Notes: generated by a model not told the origin, from the sequence alone. Shown: positions 5,791-13,358, counted from the first letter of the stretch. The stretch: 13,860 nt of DNA from an uncultured Collinsella sp. (GCA_938023085.1 CALHDP010000005.1:1-13860); one strand, 5' to 3'. Numbers and translations: made by a program.

Positions 5791-6432
5791 CTACTCCAGC
5801 CACCATTCCATATCCACGGAGCACTCGACCTCGATAGGCTCTGGCTCCAGCACCGTCTCCTCGGAGCCTCCGGACGCCCCATCGGGAGCACACGCGGCAA
5901 CACAGTATGTTCGACCATAGCCCGCCGCCCGACTGTTATACGAGATATGCTTGACGCCGCCCAGCATAGACCCCGCCGCAACGGCAAGTGCCTGCGCGTT
6001 GCCGCGAGCACGTTCAACCGCACGGGCAATCAGGGCGTCTTCCGCCGCGCGCTGATCCGCCAACTCAAATCGAATGCTCATGTCGGCATGTGACTCGCAG
6101 GTATTGAGTGCGGTCCACACAGCAGCAAAGTCAGTCGAATCGACAGGCGCGGCAACCGTACCGTACGCATAGTAGTTGTAGCCCACAATCGTCGCCTTCT
6201 TGCGCGTCATCTGCGCATAACAAGTGTACCGACAGCATGTTAATTCGCTATCCAAACCAAAGGGCGCCAGCGCGGCGGCTACGCGGGCGCGATCGGTGTT
6301 GTAATCCTCCAGGCACGATTCCTTGGTGGTGCGGCGACCACCAAAGCCAATACTAAAGATCACGCGGTCGGGCATAACCTCGTCCTCTATCTCGGCGCCA
6401 ACGCTCACATAACCGGTCTTATCCGTTGCCAT
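5791..6432 (-). CDS. SIMPL-domain (DUF541) protein
   Basis: This 213-aa protein has the SIMPL/DUF541 fold pattern: an N-terminal YVSVGAEIEDEVMPDRVIFSIGF strand pair, then an N..ARV..AL..FGL helix and the YTCYA/YNYYAYGTV strands, and a late helix with A..DALIARAVERARGNAQALA. Members are mostly of unknown function; BP26 and SIMPL itself are examples. Many are exported, but this one has no signal peptide and should be cytoplasmic. The start is ATG 6432, with AAAGGA (6446-6441) 8 nt upstream; a GTG at 6450 is possible but overlaps that site. Six cysteines are unusual for the family. The leader carries copy B of the 99-bp block and a hairpin beside the ribosome-binding site, parallel to the exonuclease gene. 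Read-through past the stop would run toward the antisense RNA at 5613-5702. Confidence 0.75.
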   Translation of the reverse strand: MATDKTGYVSVGAEIEDEVMPDRVIFSIGFGGRRTTKESCLEDYNTDRARVAAALAPFGLDSELTCCRYTCYAQMTRKKATIVGYNYYAYGTVAAPVDSTDFAAVWTALNTCESHADMSIRFELADQRAAEDALIARAVERARGNAQALAVAAGSMLGGVKHISYNSRAAGYGRTYCVAACAPDGASGGSEETVLEPEPIEVECSVDMEWWLE

Positions 6433-6453
6433 GACATCCGTCCTTTCCACGAA

Positions 6454-6479
6454 TGGCTACGTTGCGGTAAGCGTAGCCA
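6454..6479 (-). promoter_or_regulatory. Leader hairpin next to the SIMPL ribosome-binding site
   Basis: TGGCTACG (6454-6461) and CGTAGCCA (6472-6479) form a perfect 8-bp stem with a 10-nt loop. It ends 7 nt before the AAAGGA ribosome-binding site. Position, but not sequence, matches the hairpin in the exonuclease leader. Confidence 0.45.
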
Positions 6480-6528
6480 CCCGTGCGGACACAAAAATGG
6501 GATGCTGTGCCACGCGCGCCAGGCACGC

Positions 6529-6627
6529 GCCATGCAGATGGCCCCAAGAGAGTCGCCCGCTCTATTCAAATGGATGAAAAAGATTGAGGCCCGGTGACTT
6601 GAATCAGAGGTCATCCCGGGCCCATCA
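6529..6627. repeat. 99-bp block, copy B (copy A at 5168-5265)
   Basis: This copy includes the hairpin GGCCCGG (6588-6594) with CCGGGCC (6616-6622) and the minus-strand tail TCAATCTTTTTC. Right after it the sequence jumps to the middle of the peptide ORF: about 270 bp present in copy A, with the start codon, ribosome-binding site and LexA box, are missing. Confidence 0.85.
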
Positions 6628-6733
6628 GAGCTCGTAGAGCTCTTGGTTGCTTTGGTCTCGCTCTTCACGGCGCTTATCGAACTTTCCGAGGCACTCAAGC
6701 AGCATTCGAAGCATAACAAGTCGCTGCCATTAA
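6628..6733 (+). pseudogene. Decayed second copy of the 41-aa peptide gene
   Basis: The reading ELVELLVALVSLFTALIELS followed by EALKQHSK aligns closely with residues 6-33 of the 41-aa peptide, so the hydrophobic helix is recognisable. The start codon and ribosome-binding site are missing, an extra charged residue (E) sits in the helix, and an indel has moved the equivalent TAA (6731-6733) out of frame, so the frame runs on without meaning. This copy should not make the peptide. Confidence 0.75.
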
Positions 6734-6794
6734 GGCACCGACCTCTTGACCAAGCAACGGCGTTTCCCAGCTCTCCAGAACTTGGGCTGCCGTC
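6709..6794 (-). ncRNA. Candidate orphan antisense RNA (copy B)
   Basis: Promoter P3 would start an RNA near 6794 ending after the hairpin at 6720-6742 (GTCG/CGAC plus GCC/GGC, loop TTAAT on the minus strand, tail TTGTTATGCTT). The 5' hairpin with the ACGGC/GCCGT stem is also kept. Its length and layout match the copy-A RNA. With its own peptide gene dead, it may be a free antitoxin acting on copy A, or simply a remnant. Confidence 0.45.
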
Positions 6795-6800
6795 AACTTT

Positions 6801-6829
6801 ATTCTATCCGCGAGCATCTGGTTTACCAA
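6801..6829 (-). promoter_or_regulatory. Candidate promoter P3 (copy B antisense RNA / SIMPL leader)
   Basis: On the minus strand TTGGTA (6829-6824), a 17-bp spacer and TAGAAT (6806-6801, five of six consensus bases). It shares the CCGAAA..CC.TTTG and AACCAG context with P1 and P2. It is the only clear promoter upstream of the SIMPL gene, so read-through past the hairpins may also serve that gene. Confidence 0.55.
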
Positions 6830-6871
6830 ATGGATTTTCGGTAAAGGAAGCACGGCACGCCCGCAAAACCA

Positions 6872-8167
6872 CTACGCCCCAAGTGCCGCCATGGGAATCA
6901 CCGCCACGCCGTCGTCGCGTGTGTAGGCAATGCTCCCCTTTCCAACCACGACCGCCAAAAACGCCGGCGCGGCATTCTGGGCGGCAGGATTGGAGAGCAC
7001 TTTCCTCTCCAGCGCCTTGAGATTTCTCGCTCCATCGTCTGCTTTCGCATCACTCAGCTTGACCTCGATGGCTCCCCAGCGCCCGTCGTGCTCAACGATC
7101 AGATCGACCTCAAGGCCCTTCTCATCTCGGAAATAATGGACACTGTTGTCGACACCGCCGTAGGTGGAAAGGAACACGCGCACGTCGCGCAGGACGAGAT
7201 TCTCAAAGAGCATCCCCAGCGTTTGCATATCGCCAAGCAGCCGCTCAGGGGTAGCCCCCAGCAACGCCGCCGCAAGTGACGGGTCACAGAAGTAGCGCTT
7301 GGGGCGCACGCGAACGCGGGCCTTCGAGCGCATGGGCGGCTCCCATCCGCACAGGTCCTCGGTCAGCTTGAGCCTGTTGAAGAGGTCCAAGTACGCAGCG
7401 ATGGTCCTCTCGTCGGGGCCCGCCTCACCGTACGAGGCGTCCTTTACGAGCGTCTTGTACGTGACAGCCTGGCTCTCGTTCATGGCAAGAGCTCGCAAAA
7501 GGCCGTGTGCAAGCTCGGGCGACATGCCCTCGTCCAGCACGTTGACGTCGAGCACCGAGTGCACGTACTGGCTTGCCGTCTCTCGCGCAAGATCTTCCGA
7601 AAGCCCAAGATTTGCAGGCCAACCGCCCCTGCAGCACCAGCGGGCGACGTCATCCACCGTGCTCTCACGACGCTGAGGGGCAAAATCCTCGCCCTTAAAG
7701 AGGCTTGCCAGTGACACGAGCGGCTCGCCGTCGCCCGACTCACACAGGGCCATGGGGCGCATTGACAGACGGGCGATCCTACCCGTGCCGGAATGACGAA
7801 CATGGCTGCGCTCCTCGCTTTTGAGCGCGGTCGAGCCCGTGAGCAAAAGTGTCCCCCGTTCGTTGCCGCTCGCGTCCACGAAACGCCGGGCGGCATCCCA
7901 AACCTCGGGCACCTCCTGCCATTCATCGACCAGGTGTGGCGCATCGCCGATGAGCGCCAGGCTTGGGTCGACCTCTGCCGCCGCACGCTGCGCAGGCTCA
8001 TCGAGCCTGGAGACGCTCGCCGAGCGAGAGAGCGCCGTCCAGGTCTTGCCGCACCATTTGGGGCCGTTGATCTCCACACAGCCAAACGCCCGCATAAGGG
8101 TGTCGAGGCGCTCTTCTATGAGCCGGGGCCTATATCCCTTTTGGGTCAATCTCTTTGGTGCATCCAT
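6872..8167 (-). CDS. AAA-type ATPase with C-terminal DUF4143 nuclease-like domain
   Basis: The 431-aa protein fits the AAA_14/DUF4143 family. Walker A is GPKWCGKT (residues 35-42), Walker B is HLVDE ending at D81-E82, and a sensor-like TGST is at 110-113. The C-terminal part resembles a PD-(D/E)xK nuclease fold: E322 in FENLV, E353 and D355 in LEVDLIV, and EVK at 368-370. Members occur in many copies in gut anaerobes. Roles in defence, toxin-antitoxin behaviour or mobile elements have been suggested, but none is firmly known. The start is ATG 8167 with GAGGGA about 10 nt upstream. The region just upstream holds a five-unit, 23-bp-period repeat array. The second ATPase gene lies upstream in the same direction, 185 bp away. 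The family call is firm; the function is not. Confidence 0.85.
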   Translation of the reverse strand: MDAPKRLTQKGYRPRLIEERLDTLMRAFGCVEINGPKWCGKTWTALSRSASVSRLDEPAQRAAAEVDPSLALIGDAPHLVDEWQEVPEVWDAARRFVDASGNERGTLLLTGSTALKSEERSHVRHSGTGRIARLSMRPMALCESGDGEPLVSLASLFKGEDFAPQRRESTVDDVARWCCRGGWPANLGLSEDLARETASQYVHSVLDVNVLDEGMSPELAHGLLRALAMNESQAVTYKTLVKDASYGEAGPDERTIAAYLDLFNRLKLTEDLCGWEPPMRSKARVRVRPKRYFCDPSLAAALLGATPERLLGDMQTLGMLFENLVLRDVRVFLSTYGGVDNSVHYFRDEKGLEVDLIVEHDGRWGAIEVKLSDAKADDGARNLKALERKVLSNPAAQNAAPAFLAVVVGKGSIAYTRDDGVAVIPMAALGA

Positions 8168-8201
8168 AGACGGCCGTCCCTCTCTATCACGCGATATGCG
8201 A

Positions 8202-8316
8202 AATTACGCCATTCTCAATGCTGATTTTACGCTACTTTCAATGTAGTTTTTACGCCATGACAGATGTAGTTTTTACGCCATTTTCATTGAAGGTTTTACG
8301 CTTGGCATCCTTAGCG
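8202..8316. repeat. Five-unit, 23-bp-period direct repeat array
   Basis: Units start at 8202, 8225, 8248, 8271 and 8294. The core TTTTACGC begins the last four (AATTACGC in the first). Most units continue CATT-TCAATG-AGT-like; the last is conserved only in its first half. The array fills most of the gap between the two ATPase genes, 35 bp upstream of the DUF4143 ATPase start. It looks like a set of protein-binding sites (iteron-like), possibly an autoregulatory operator, or the end of a mobile unit. Confidence 0.75.
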
Positions 8317-8352
8317 CGACCCATTCCGAGCATCACATCAGAGCGTGCTTGG

Positions 8353-9744
8353 TTATCTCCGCTCGCACATCTCGGCAAACGAAATCAGCTTGGCATCTCC
8401 CCTGCTCGCCGCAGCTTCCTGACATCCTTGCGTAAAGCCTCGCTTCGAGAAGATCGCATAGCTTTTGTGCTGCCGCCTAAAGAGCTCGCTTCGATGCACG
8501 AGCTTTTGCAGCACGTCTTCGCCCACCGGTTCATTGCGCCATTTGCACTCCGCAAACAGAGCAGTGCTCTCGCCATCGTCAACAATCAAGTCGATTTCTT
8601 CCTGCGTATGCGTGCGATTATCCGTCCCCCACCAGCGCCCGACGCTCGCCGGAACCACATCGAGCTGGCCCGCGCGCGCGAGTTCGTACACGTATTGTCT
8701 GCATATAAGCTCAAAGACCGTACCCATGTAATCCGATACGTGTGGCTCAATGCGCTTATACGCCATCTCGGCCATATCGTTTTGAATCAGCCCGATGTTC
8801 TGCGGAACAAACTTGTACCAGAACCTAAACATCTGATCGCTCAGCAGATACACGGCTCGCTTATTACTCGTCTCGTTTAGGGGCAGCTCGCGCTCGACAA
8901 TCCCAAGCGACGCCAGCTTATCCACATAGCTCTTTACGTTGCTCGCAGGGATTCCCGTAGAGCTCGCAATCTCCGAGATCTTCGAGCGCCCCTGAGCAAT
9001 TGCTTGCACGATCGCATCATATTGCTCGGGATTGCGGCACTCCTGCAATAGCAGGTTACTCGGCTCCTCAAAGAGATAGCCCGTAGGAGTAAGAAAAAGA
9101 CGTTTGATGTTGTCCTTGAGCGGTGCGGCAGGATCGACTTTCTCGATATATGCAGGAATGCCACCCGTCATGCCATAGCAAACTGCAGCGTCTTCGCGAC
9201 CCATGCTCTGCCACAGGCCGAGGGTCGTCATAAAATCGAGCGGCATGATCTTAAACTGGGCCGTACGCCTACCGTATAGCGGACTCTCGTAGCCCAACAC
9301 CTGCTCTTCCATAAACGAAAGCGACGACCCGCACAGGATAAGCATAAGCTTGGTCTCTTTGTACAAGTGATCGATCTTGTCTTGCAGCAACGAGCTGATC
9401 TCGGGATTCGATTGGGCGAGATAAGGATACTCGTCGATCACGACAATCAAACGTTCCGTGCGAGCCATGGTAGCCAACGCATCGAACGCCTCGTCAAAAC
9501 TACGAAACGACACGCCAGCAACACCAACGGAGCCCGCAAGTATCGCCTGGCTAAAGCCATGCAGGTTTGCCTCTGCATTGGTACGACGAGCTTGAAAGTA
9601 AATAGCCTTCTTGCCTTGGATAAACTCTGTGATAAGACGCGTTTTGCCCACGCGACGGCGGCCGTAAATCACAGGCATCTCAAAGGAGCCCGTGCCATAC
9701 AGTCGATTGAGCTCGGACATTTCCACTGTTCTTCCGATAAACAT
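8353..9744 (-). CDS. AAA-type ATPase (ATPase_2) with winged helix and DUF234 domain
   Basis: The 463-aa protein has the order typical of archaeal/bacterial ATPase_2-DUF234 proteins. An N-terminal FIGR is followed by Walker A GRRRVGKT (28-35), Walker B VVIDE (101-105) and a sensor LCGSS (137-141). A winged-helix segment (about 252-288, ISEIASSTGIPASNVKSYV) leads into a C-terminal nuclease-like domain with E345, D385 in EEIDLIV and ECK at 399-401. Function in the family is not settled; DNA binding is likely from the winged helix. The start is ATG 9744 with GGAAGG upstream. A 50-bp perfect palindrome lies 18 bp before the start and is a natural autoregulatory site. Similar in plan but not in sequence family to the neighbouring DUF4143 ATPase. 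Confidence 0.85.
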   Translation of the reverse strand: MFIGRTVEMSELNRLYGTGSFEMPVIYGRRRVGKTRLITEFIQGKKAIYFQARRTNAEANLHGFSQAILAGSVGVAGVSFRSFDEAFDALATMARTERLIVVIDEYPYLAQSNPEISSLLQDKIDHLYKETKLMLILCGSSLSFMEEQVLGYESPLYGRRTAQFKIMPLDFMTTLGLWQSMGREDAAVCYGMTGGIPAYIEKVDPAAPLKDNIKRLFLTPTGYLFEEPSNLLLQECRNPEQYDAIVQAIAQGRSKISEIASSTGIPASNVKSYVDKLASLGIVERELPLNETSNKRAVYLLSDQMFRFWYKFVPQNIGLIQNDMAEMAYKRIEPHVSDYMGTVFELICRQYVYELARAGQLDVVPASVGRWWGTDNRTHTQEEIDLIVDDGESTALFAECKWRNEPVGEDVLQKLVHRSELFRRQHKSYAIFSKRGFTQGCQEAAASRGDAKLISFAEMCERR

Positions 9745-9762
9745 AGGGCCATCCTTCCTTTG

Positions 9763-9812
9763 CGTTATAGCTAGCTATATTATACCTTCCTATAATATAG
9801 CTAGCTATAACG
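9763..9812. repeat. 50-bp perfect palindrome (22-bp arms, 6-bp centre)
   Basis: Two 22-base arms (9763-9784 and 9791-9812) are perfectly complementary around CCTTCC. Each arm contains the self-palindromic 14-mer TATAGCTAGCTATA (9766-9779 and 9796-9809), 30 bp apart. A TATAAT is present on each strand. It lies directly before the DUF234 ATPase gene and probably contains its promoter and operator. It could also be a small mobile palindrome. Confidence 0.85.
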
Positions 9813-9879
9813 TAATTCGCCAAGCGGCGCACACGAAAGGGGCGGTACACCACCGCACGTGGACCGTTCCGGAAAATGC

Positions 9880-9993
9880 ATCCCGTTCTGGAGCCAAAAA
9901 CTGGGCCGTAGTTTCCGCCAAACATGCCATCCGTTCATCCCATTCTGAGGCTTGAATCCGGAACACAGTTTCCGCTCCAAACAAAAGGCCCCG
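9880..9993. repeat. Two degenerate 57-bp tandem units
   Basis: ATCCCGTTCTG (9880) and ATCCCATTCTG (9937) are 57 bp apart, and GTTTCCGC follows each at the same distance (9911 and 9968). Only these blocks are well conserved; the bases between them differ. The second unit runs into the operon terminator. The function is unknown. The flanks (9813-9879 and 10015-10077) hold nothing I can support. Confidence 0.5.
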
Positions 9994-10014
9994 GCTCGCG
10001 ATGGAGCCGGGGCC
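9983..10014 (-). terminator. Rho-independent terminator of the xanthine dehydrogenase operon
   Basis: GGCCCCGGCTC (9987-9997) and GAGCCGGGGCC (10004-10014) form a perfect 11-bp stem with a 6-nt loop. On the minus strand it is followed by TTTTGTTTG. It lies 63 nt past the stop codon of the dehydrogenase gene. Confidence 0.9.
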
Positions 10015-10077
10015 AAAGGTGCAGCATATACAGTTGGTGTTGTGCGCGAACAGCCCATCAGCAATGCCGTCTGCGCC

Positions 10078-12855
10078 CTACCCACGGTGACGGGCGCGGT
10101 TGTACGGCGTATCCACCATGGGCAGATCCGGACGCAGCTTGCCGTCGAATGCGCGATAGGCGTTCTGCACGGCGGGCGCCGTGGGGATCGTTGCGATCTC
10201 GCCGATGCCCTTGCCGCCGTATGCCACGGGCAGCAGTTCGTCCTTCTCCACGTAGATGGCGTGGATATCCGGAATCTCGGGCGCGCGGAACAACCCGAGC
10301 GTGCCGTACCTTGCCTGGGGCACGCAGTCCTTGAGCGGCCAGTCCTCGGTAAGCGCATAGCCCATACCCATGAGCACGCCGCCTTCGATCTGACCCTGGA
10401 TGGAGATGGGGTTGACCACCTTGCCGGAATCGTGCGCAGCATAGACCTCGCTCACGCGGCCGTCATCGTCCAAAATGACCACATGCGTGGCAAAGCCGTA
10501 GCAGATGTGGCTCTTGGGGTTGGGAACATCCGCACCCAGCTTGTCGGTCGGCTCCAAGTACACGTAGCCAAACTCGCATCCCTCGAGTGCCTTGATGGCG
10601 GCCGCGGGATCCTGAGGATGCATACCCTGGCCGGCGACGAGCTCCTGCGTGTGCAGCTGATAGGCGCGACCGTCGTCGTACTCGATCTTGACGCCGTCGC
10701 CATGTGCATTCACGGGAGCGGCGGGCGCAGACTTGCCGGCCTCGATGTCAAGCATGGCATCGCGCAGCAGGAAGGCGGCACCGCGCACGGCCTCGCCGGT
10801 CACGACCGTCTGACGCGAGCCAGACGTGGTGCCGGAGTCGGGAGCGTTCTCGGTGGAGCACTCGCCGTTGGCAATGCAGCGAAGCGGCAGACCGCAGGCC
10901 TCGGCAACGTCCTGCAAAAAGACGGTGTTGCAGCCCTGGCCGATGTCGGACGTGGCGGCATAGACCACGGCCACGCCGTTCTCGACGCGAATCTTGCAGC
11001 GGCCGGCGTCGGGCAGGCCAACGCCCACGCCAGCGTTCTTCATAGCGCAGGCAATGCCGGCGTGGCCGGGATGCGCGTAGTAGGCATCCTTGACCTCGAG
11101 CAGTGTCTCCTTAAGCGCCGTGGAGCAGTCGGCAATCTGGCCGTTGGGCAAAACCTCGCCCGGCTCGATGGCGTTACGGTAGCGGATCTCCCACGGATCC
11201 AGGCCGACCTTCTCTGCCAGCAAGTCGATCAGACTCTCGAGCGCAAACTCGGACTGGCAAACGCCAAAGCCGCGGTACGCGCCGGCGGGCGGGTTGTTGG
11301 TGTAGTAGCCAAAACCGCGAATGTCGGTGTTCTGGTACTTGTAGGGGCCGACGGCATGCGTGCAGGCGCGCTCGAGCACCGGGCCGCACAGCGACGCGTA
11401 GGCGCCGGTATCAAAGTTGATCTCGCAATCCAGACCGGTAAAGTTGCCCTCGGCGTCGCAACCCAGTGTAAAGGTACCGTCCATGGCATGGCGCTTGGGA
11501 TGGAACGCGAGTGACTCGGCACGCGTGAGCTTGCACTTCACAGGACGCTGGAACTTATAGGCGGCGAGCGCGGCCAGATGCTGAATGGACACGTCCTCCT
11601 TGCCGCCAAAGCCGCCACCCACGAGCATGGTCTCTACAACCACACGCTCGGGCTCGTTGTCCCAGCCAAACATGTGGGCGCACTCTTTGCGCGTATCGTA
11701 GGCACCCTGGTCGGTCGACTGCACCTTGACGCCGTTCTTGTACGGGAAGGCGACGGCGCACTCGGGCTCCAAGAAGGCATGCTCGGTAAAGGGCGTGGTA
11801 AAGCGCTGCGTCACGGTGAATGCGCTTTCGGCCAGCGCCTTGGCGGCGTCGCCGCGCGTCACATGACGGCTCTGGCACACGTTGTCCTTGAGCTCCACCG
11901 TGTTGCCAAAGGCAAAGAAGCTGTCGTGCAGACGCGGGGCGTCGGCGGCCCTGGCCTCGACAATGTTGCGCACGGGCTCCAGCGGCTCGTAGTCAATCTT
12001 TACGAGCTTCTTGGCCTTCTCGAGCGTCGCCTCGTCCTCGGCGACCACCAGCACGATGGCATCGCCCACGCAACGGGTGATATCGCCCTGAGCGATCATG
12101 ACGTCCCAGTCCTGGATAAGGTGGCCGACCTGGTTGACCGGCACGTCCTCGGCGCGCAGGATGCCCACCACACCGGGCAGGGCCTCGGCCTTGGAGGTGT
12201 CGATGGAGAGCACGCGGGCGCGCGGATACTTGGAGCGCACGGCGCTGGCGTAGGTCAGGCCCGGCTGATCGAGCTCGTCGATGTCGTCGGGATACTTGCC
12301 CTCACCGAGCACCTTCTTGCGCACGTCGACACGGAAGGCGCGCTTGCCCACGCCGTAGTCATCGCCGCGCTCCAGGTCCTCGTCGATCTGCTTTTCGCCG
12401 CGGAGCACCGCAGCGGCCAGCGAGATGCCCTCGATAATCTTTTTGTAGCCGGTGCAGCGGCAGACGTTACCGCGAATGGCGTACTTGATCTGTTCCTCGG
12501 TGGGCTCGGGGTCCTCGGCGATGAGCGCTGCGCCCGCCATGACCATGCCGGGGATGCAAAAGCCGCACTGCACGGCGCCCACGGCGCCAAAGGCGTACAC
12601 AAAGGCCTCGCGCACGTCCTGGGGCAGGCCCTCGACGGTCACGATGTTGCGGCCGGCGGCAAGCGCGGTGGTCAGTACGCACGCCTTGACGGCCGCACCG
12701 TCCACGTGGATGGTGCAGGTACCGCACGCGCCCTCGGAGCAGCCGTCCTTGGCGGAGTGAATGTGCAGGTCGTCGCGTAGGTAGCGCAGCAACGGCTTGT
12801 TCTGCGTCGTCGTGCGCTCCACGCCGTTAACGGTAAAAGTGAATTCCTGTGCCAT
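10078..12855 (-). CDS. xdh: Selenium-dependent xanthine dehydrogenase (fused 2Fe-2S and molybdopterin subunits)
   Basis: The 925-aa enzyme hydroxylates purines such as xanthine or hypoxanthine at a molybdenum centre; in this family the centre also needs labile selenium. The N-terminal 150 residues carry two [2Fe-2S] sites: C39, C44, C47, C59 (plant type) and C97, C100, C132, C134. A hammerhead domain follows (about 185-300), then the molybdopterin domains with GGGFGGKE (413-420), AYRGFGVCQ around R528, GQGC (639-642) and the catalytic glutamate E886 in GKGIGE. Fusion of iron-sulfur and molybdenum parts without a FAD domain matches the selenium-dependent type (Enterococcus XDH, E. coli XdhD). 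The start is ATG 12855; its ribosome-binding site AGAAGGGA overlaps the stop of the ferredoxin gene 12 nt upstream. It is last in the operon. The exact substrate is inferred from family and neighbours. Confidence 0.9.
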   Translation of the reverse strand: MAQEFTFTVNGVERTTTQNKPLLRYLRDDLHIHSAKDGCSEGACGTCTIHVDGAAVKACVLTTALAAGRNIVTVEGLPQDVREAFVYAFGAVGAVQCGFCIPGMVMAGAALIAEDPEPTEEQIKYAIRGNVCRCTGYKKIIEGISLAAAVLRGEKQIDEDLERGDDYGVGKRAFRVDVRKKVLGEGKYPDDIDELDQPGLTYASAVRSKYPRARVLSIDTSKAEALPGVVGILRAEDVPVNQVGHLIQDWDVMIAQGDITRCVGDAIVLVVAEDEATLEKAKKLVKIDYEPLEPVRNIVEARAADAPRLHDSFFAFGNTVELKDNVCQSRHVTRGDAAKALAESAFTVTQRFTTPFTEHAFLEPECAVAFPYKNGVKVQSTDQGAYDTRKECAHMFGWDNEPERVVVETMLVGGGFGGKEDVSIQHLAALAAYKFQRPVKCKLTRAESLAFHPKRHAMDGTFTLGCDAEGNFTGLDCEINFDTGAYASLCGPVLERACTHAVGPYKYQNTDIRGFGYYTNNPPAGAYRGFGVCQSEFALESLIDLLAEKVGLDPWEIRYRNAIEPGEVLPNGQIADCSTALKETLLEVKDAYYAHPGHAGIACAMKNAGVGVGLPDAGRCKIRVENGVAVVYAATSDIGQGCNTVFLQDVAEACGLPLRCIANGECSTENAPDSGTTSGSRQTVVTGEAVRGAAFLLRDAMLDIEAGKSAPAAPVNAHGDGVKIEYDDGRAYQLHTQELVAGQGMHPQDPAAAIKALEGCEFGYVYLEPTDKLGADVPNPKSHICYGFATHVVILDDDGRVSEVYAAHDSGKVVNPISIQGQIEGGVLMGMGYALTEDWPLKDCVPQARYGTLGLFRAPEIPDIHAIYVEKDELLPVAYGGKGIGEIATIPTAPAVQNAYRAFDGKLRPDLPMVDTPYNRARHRG

Positions 12856-12867
12856 GGTGATTCCCTT

Positions 12868-13347
12868 CTACACGCCGGCGGCGATGCCGGTGCGGTCGTG
12901 GATGGCGCCATGCGGGCAGACGACGGCGCACATGCCGCACGACAGGCAGTCCGCGCCGTCGATATGGGCGCAGTTGTCCTCGATGCGGATAGCGCCGGCA
13001 GGGCACTTTTTAGCGCACATGCCGCAACCGATGCAGCTCGTGTCGCAGATCTTGCGAGCAATGGCGCCCTTATCGGTGTTGTTGCAGCGCACTAGGATGT
13101 TCTGGTAGCCGGGAACGAAGGCAATCACGCGCTGCGGGCACGCCATGCCGCACAGGCCACAGCCCGTGCACTTTGAGCGGTCCACGCGGGCGATGCCATC
13201 GACCAGCGCAATGGCGCCGTGGGGGCAGGCCGTGACGCAGGCGCCACAGCCAATGCAGCCTTCGCTGCAGTGGGCGTCGCCGCCTGCGGAGGCGCAACCG
13301 CTTCCGCAGGCAACGTAGGCCACGTTATGTTGAATGGATTTGGCCAT
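12868..13347 (-). CDS. Polyferredoxin with four [4Fe-4S] motifs
   Basis: The 159-aa protein has four CxxCxxCxxxC motifs: CIGCGACVTACP, CTGCGLCGMACP, CIGCGMCAKKCP and CLSCGMCAVVCP, arranged as two pairs split by a linker of about 40 residues. Extra cysteines near the N-terminus (C14, C18, C27) might bind another metal. It is soluble and probably carries electrons between the xanthine dehydrogenase encoded just downstream and the YgfK-like protein encoded just upstream. The gaps of 11 and 12 nt on either side indicate one transcript. The start is ATG 13347 with a modest ribosome-binding site (AGGCGAG). It could be called RnfB-like by similarity searches because of the clustered motifs, but it lacks a membrane helix. 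Confidence 0.9.
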   Translation of the reverse strand: MAKSIQHNVAYVACGSGCASAGGDAHCSEGCIGCGACVTACPHGAIALVDGIARVDRSKCTGCGLCGMACPQRVIAFVPGYQNILVRCNNTDKGAIARKICDTSCIGCGMCAKKCPAGAIRIEDNCAHIDGADCLSCGMCAVVCPHGAIHDRTGIAAGV

Positions 13348-13358
13348 AAGAGACTCGC

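Noticed and set aside
6643..7020. Longer protein reading out of the copy-B peptide remnant
   Set aside because: There is no start with a ribosome-binding site, and after about 30 residues it is frame-shifted noncoding sequence and then the reverse of the ATPase gene.
8202..8316. CRISPR array
   Set aside because: The units are 23 bp in total with a conserved core of only 8 bases and no spacer-sized unique sequence; no cas genes are nearby.
9680..9925. Small minus-strand ORF over the palindrome
   Set aside because: It overlaps the ATPase start and is made of palindrome and repeat sequence; no ribosome-binding site.
9952..12780. Long plus-strand open frames opposite the xanthine dehydrogenase gene
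   Set aside because: They are mirror frames of a GC-rich gene; the minus strand has full domain structure and ribosome-binding sites, and these have none.
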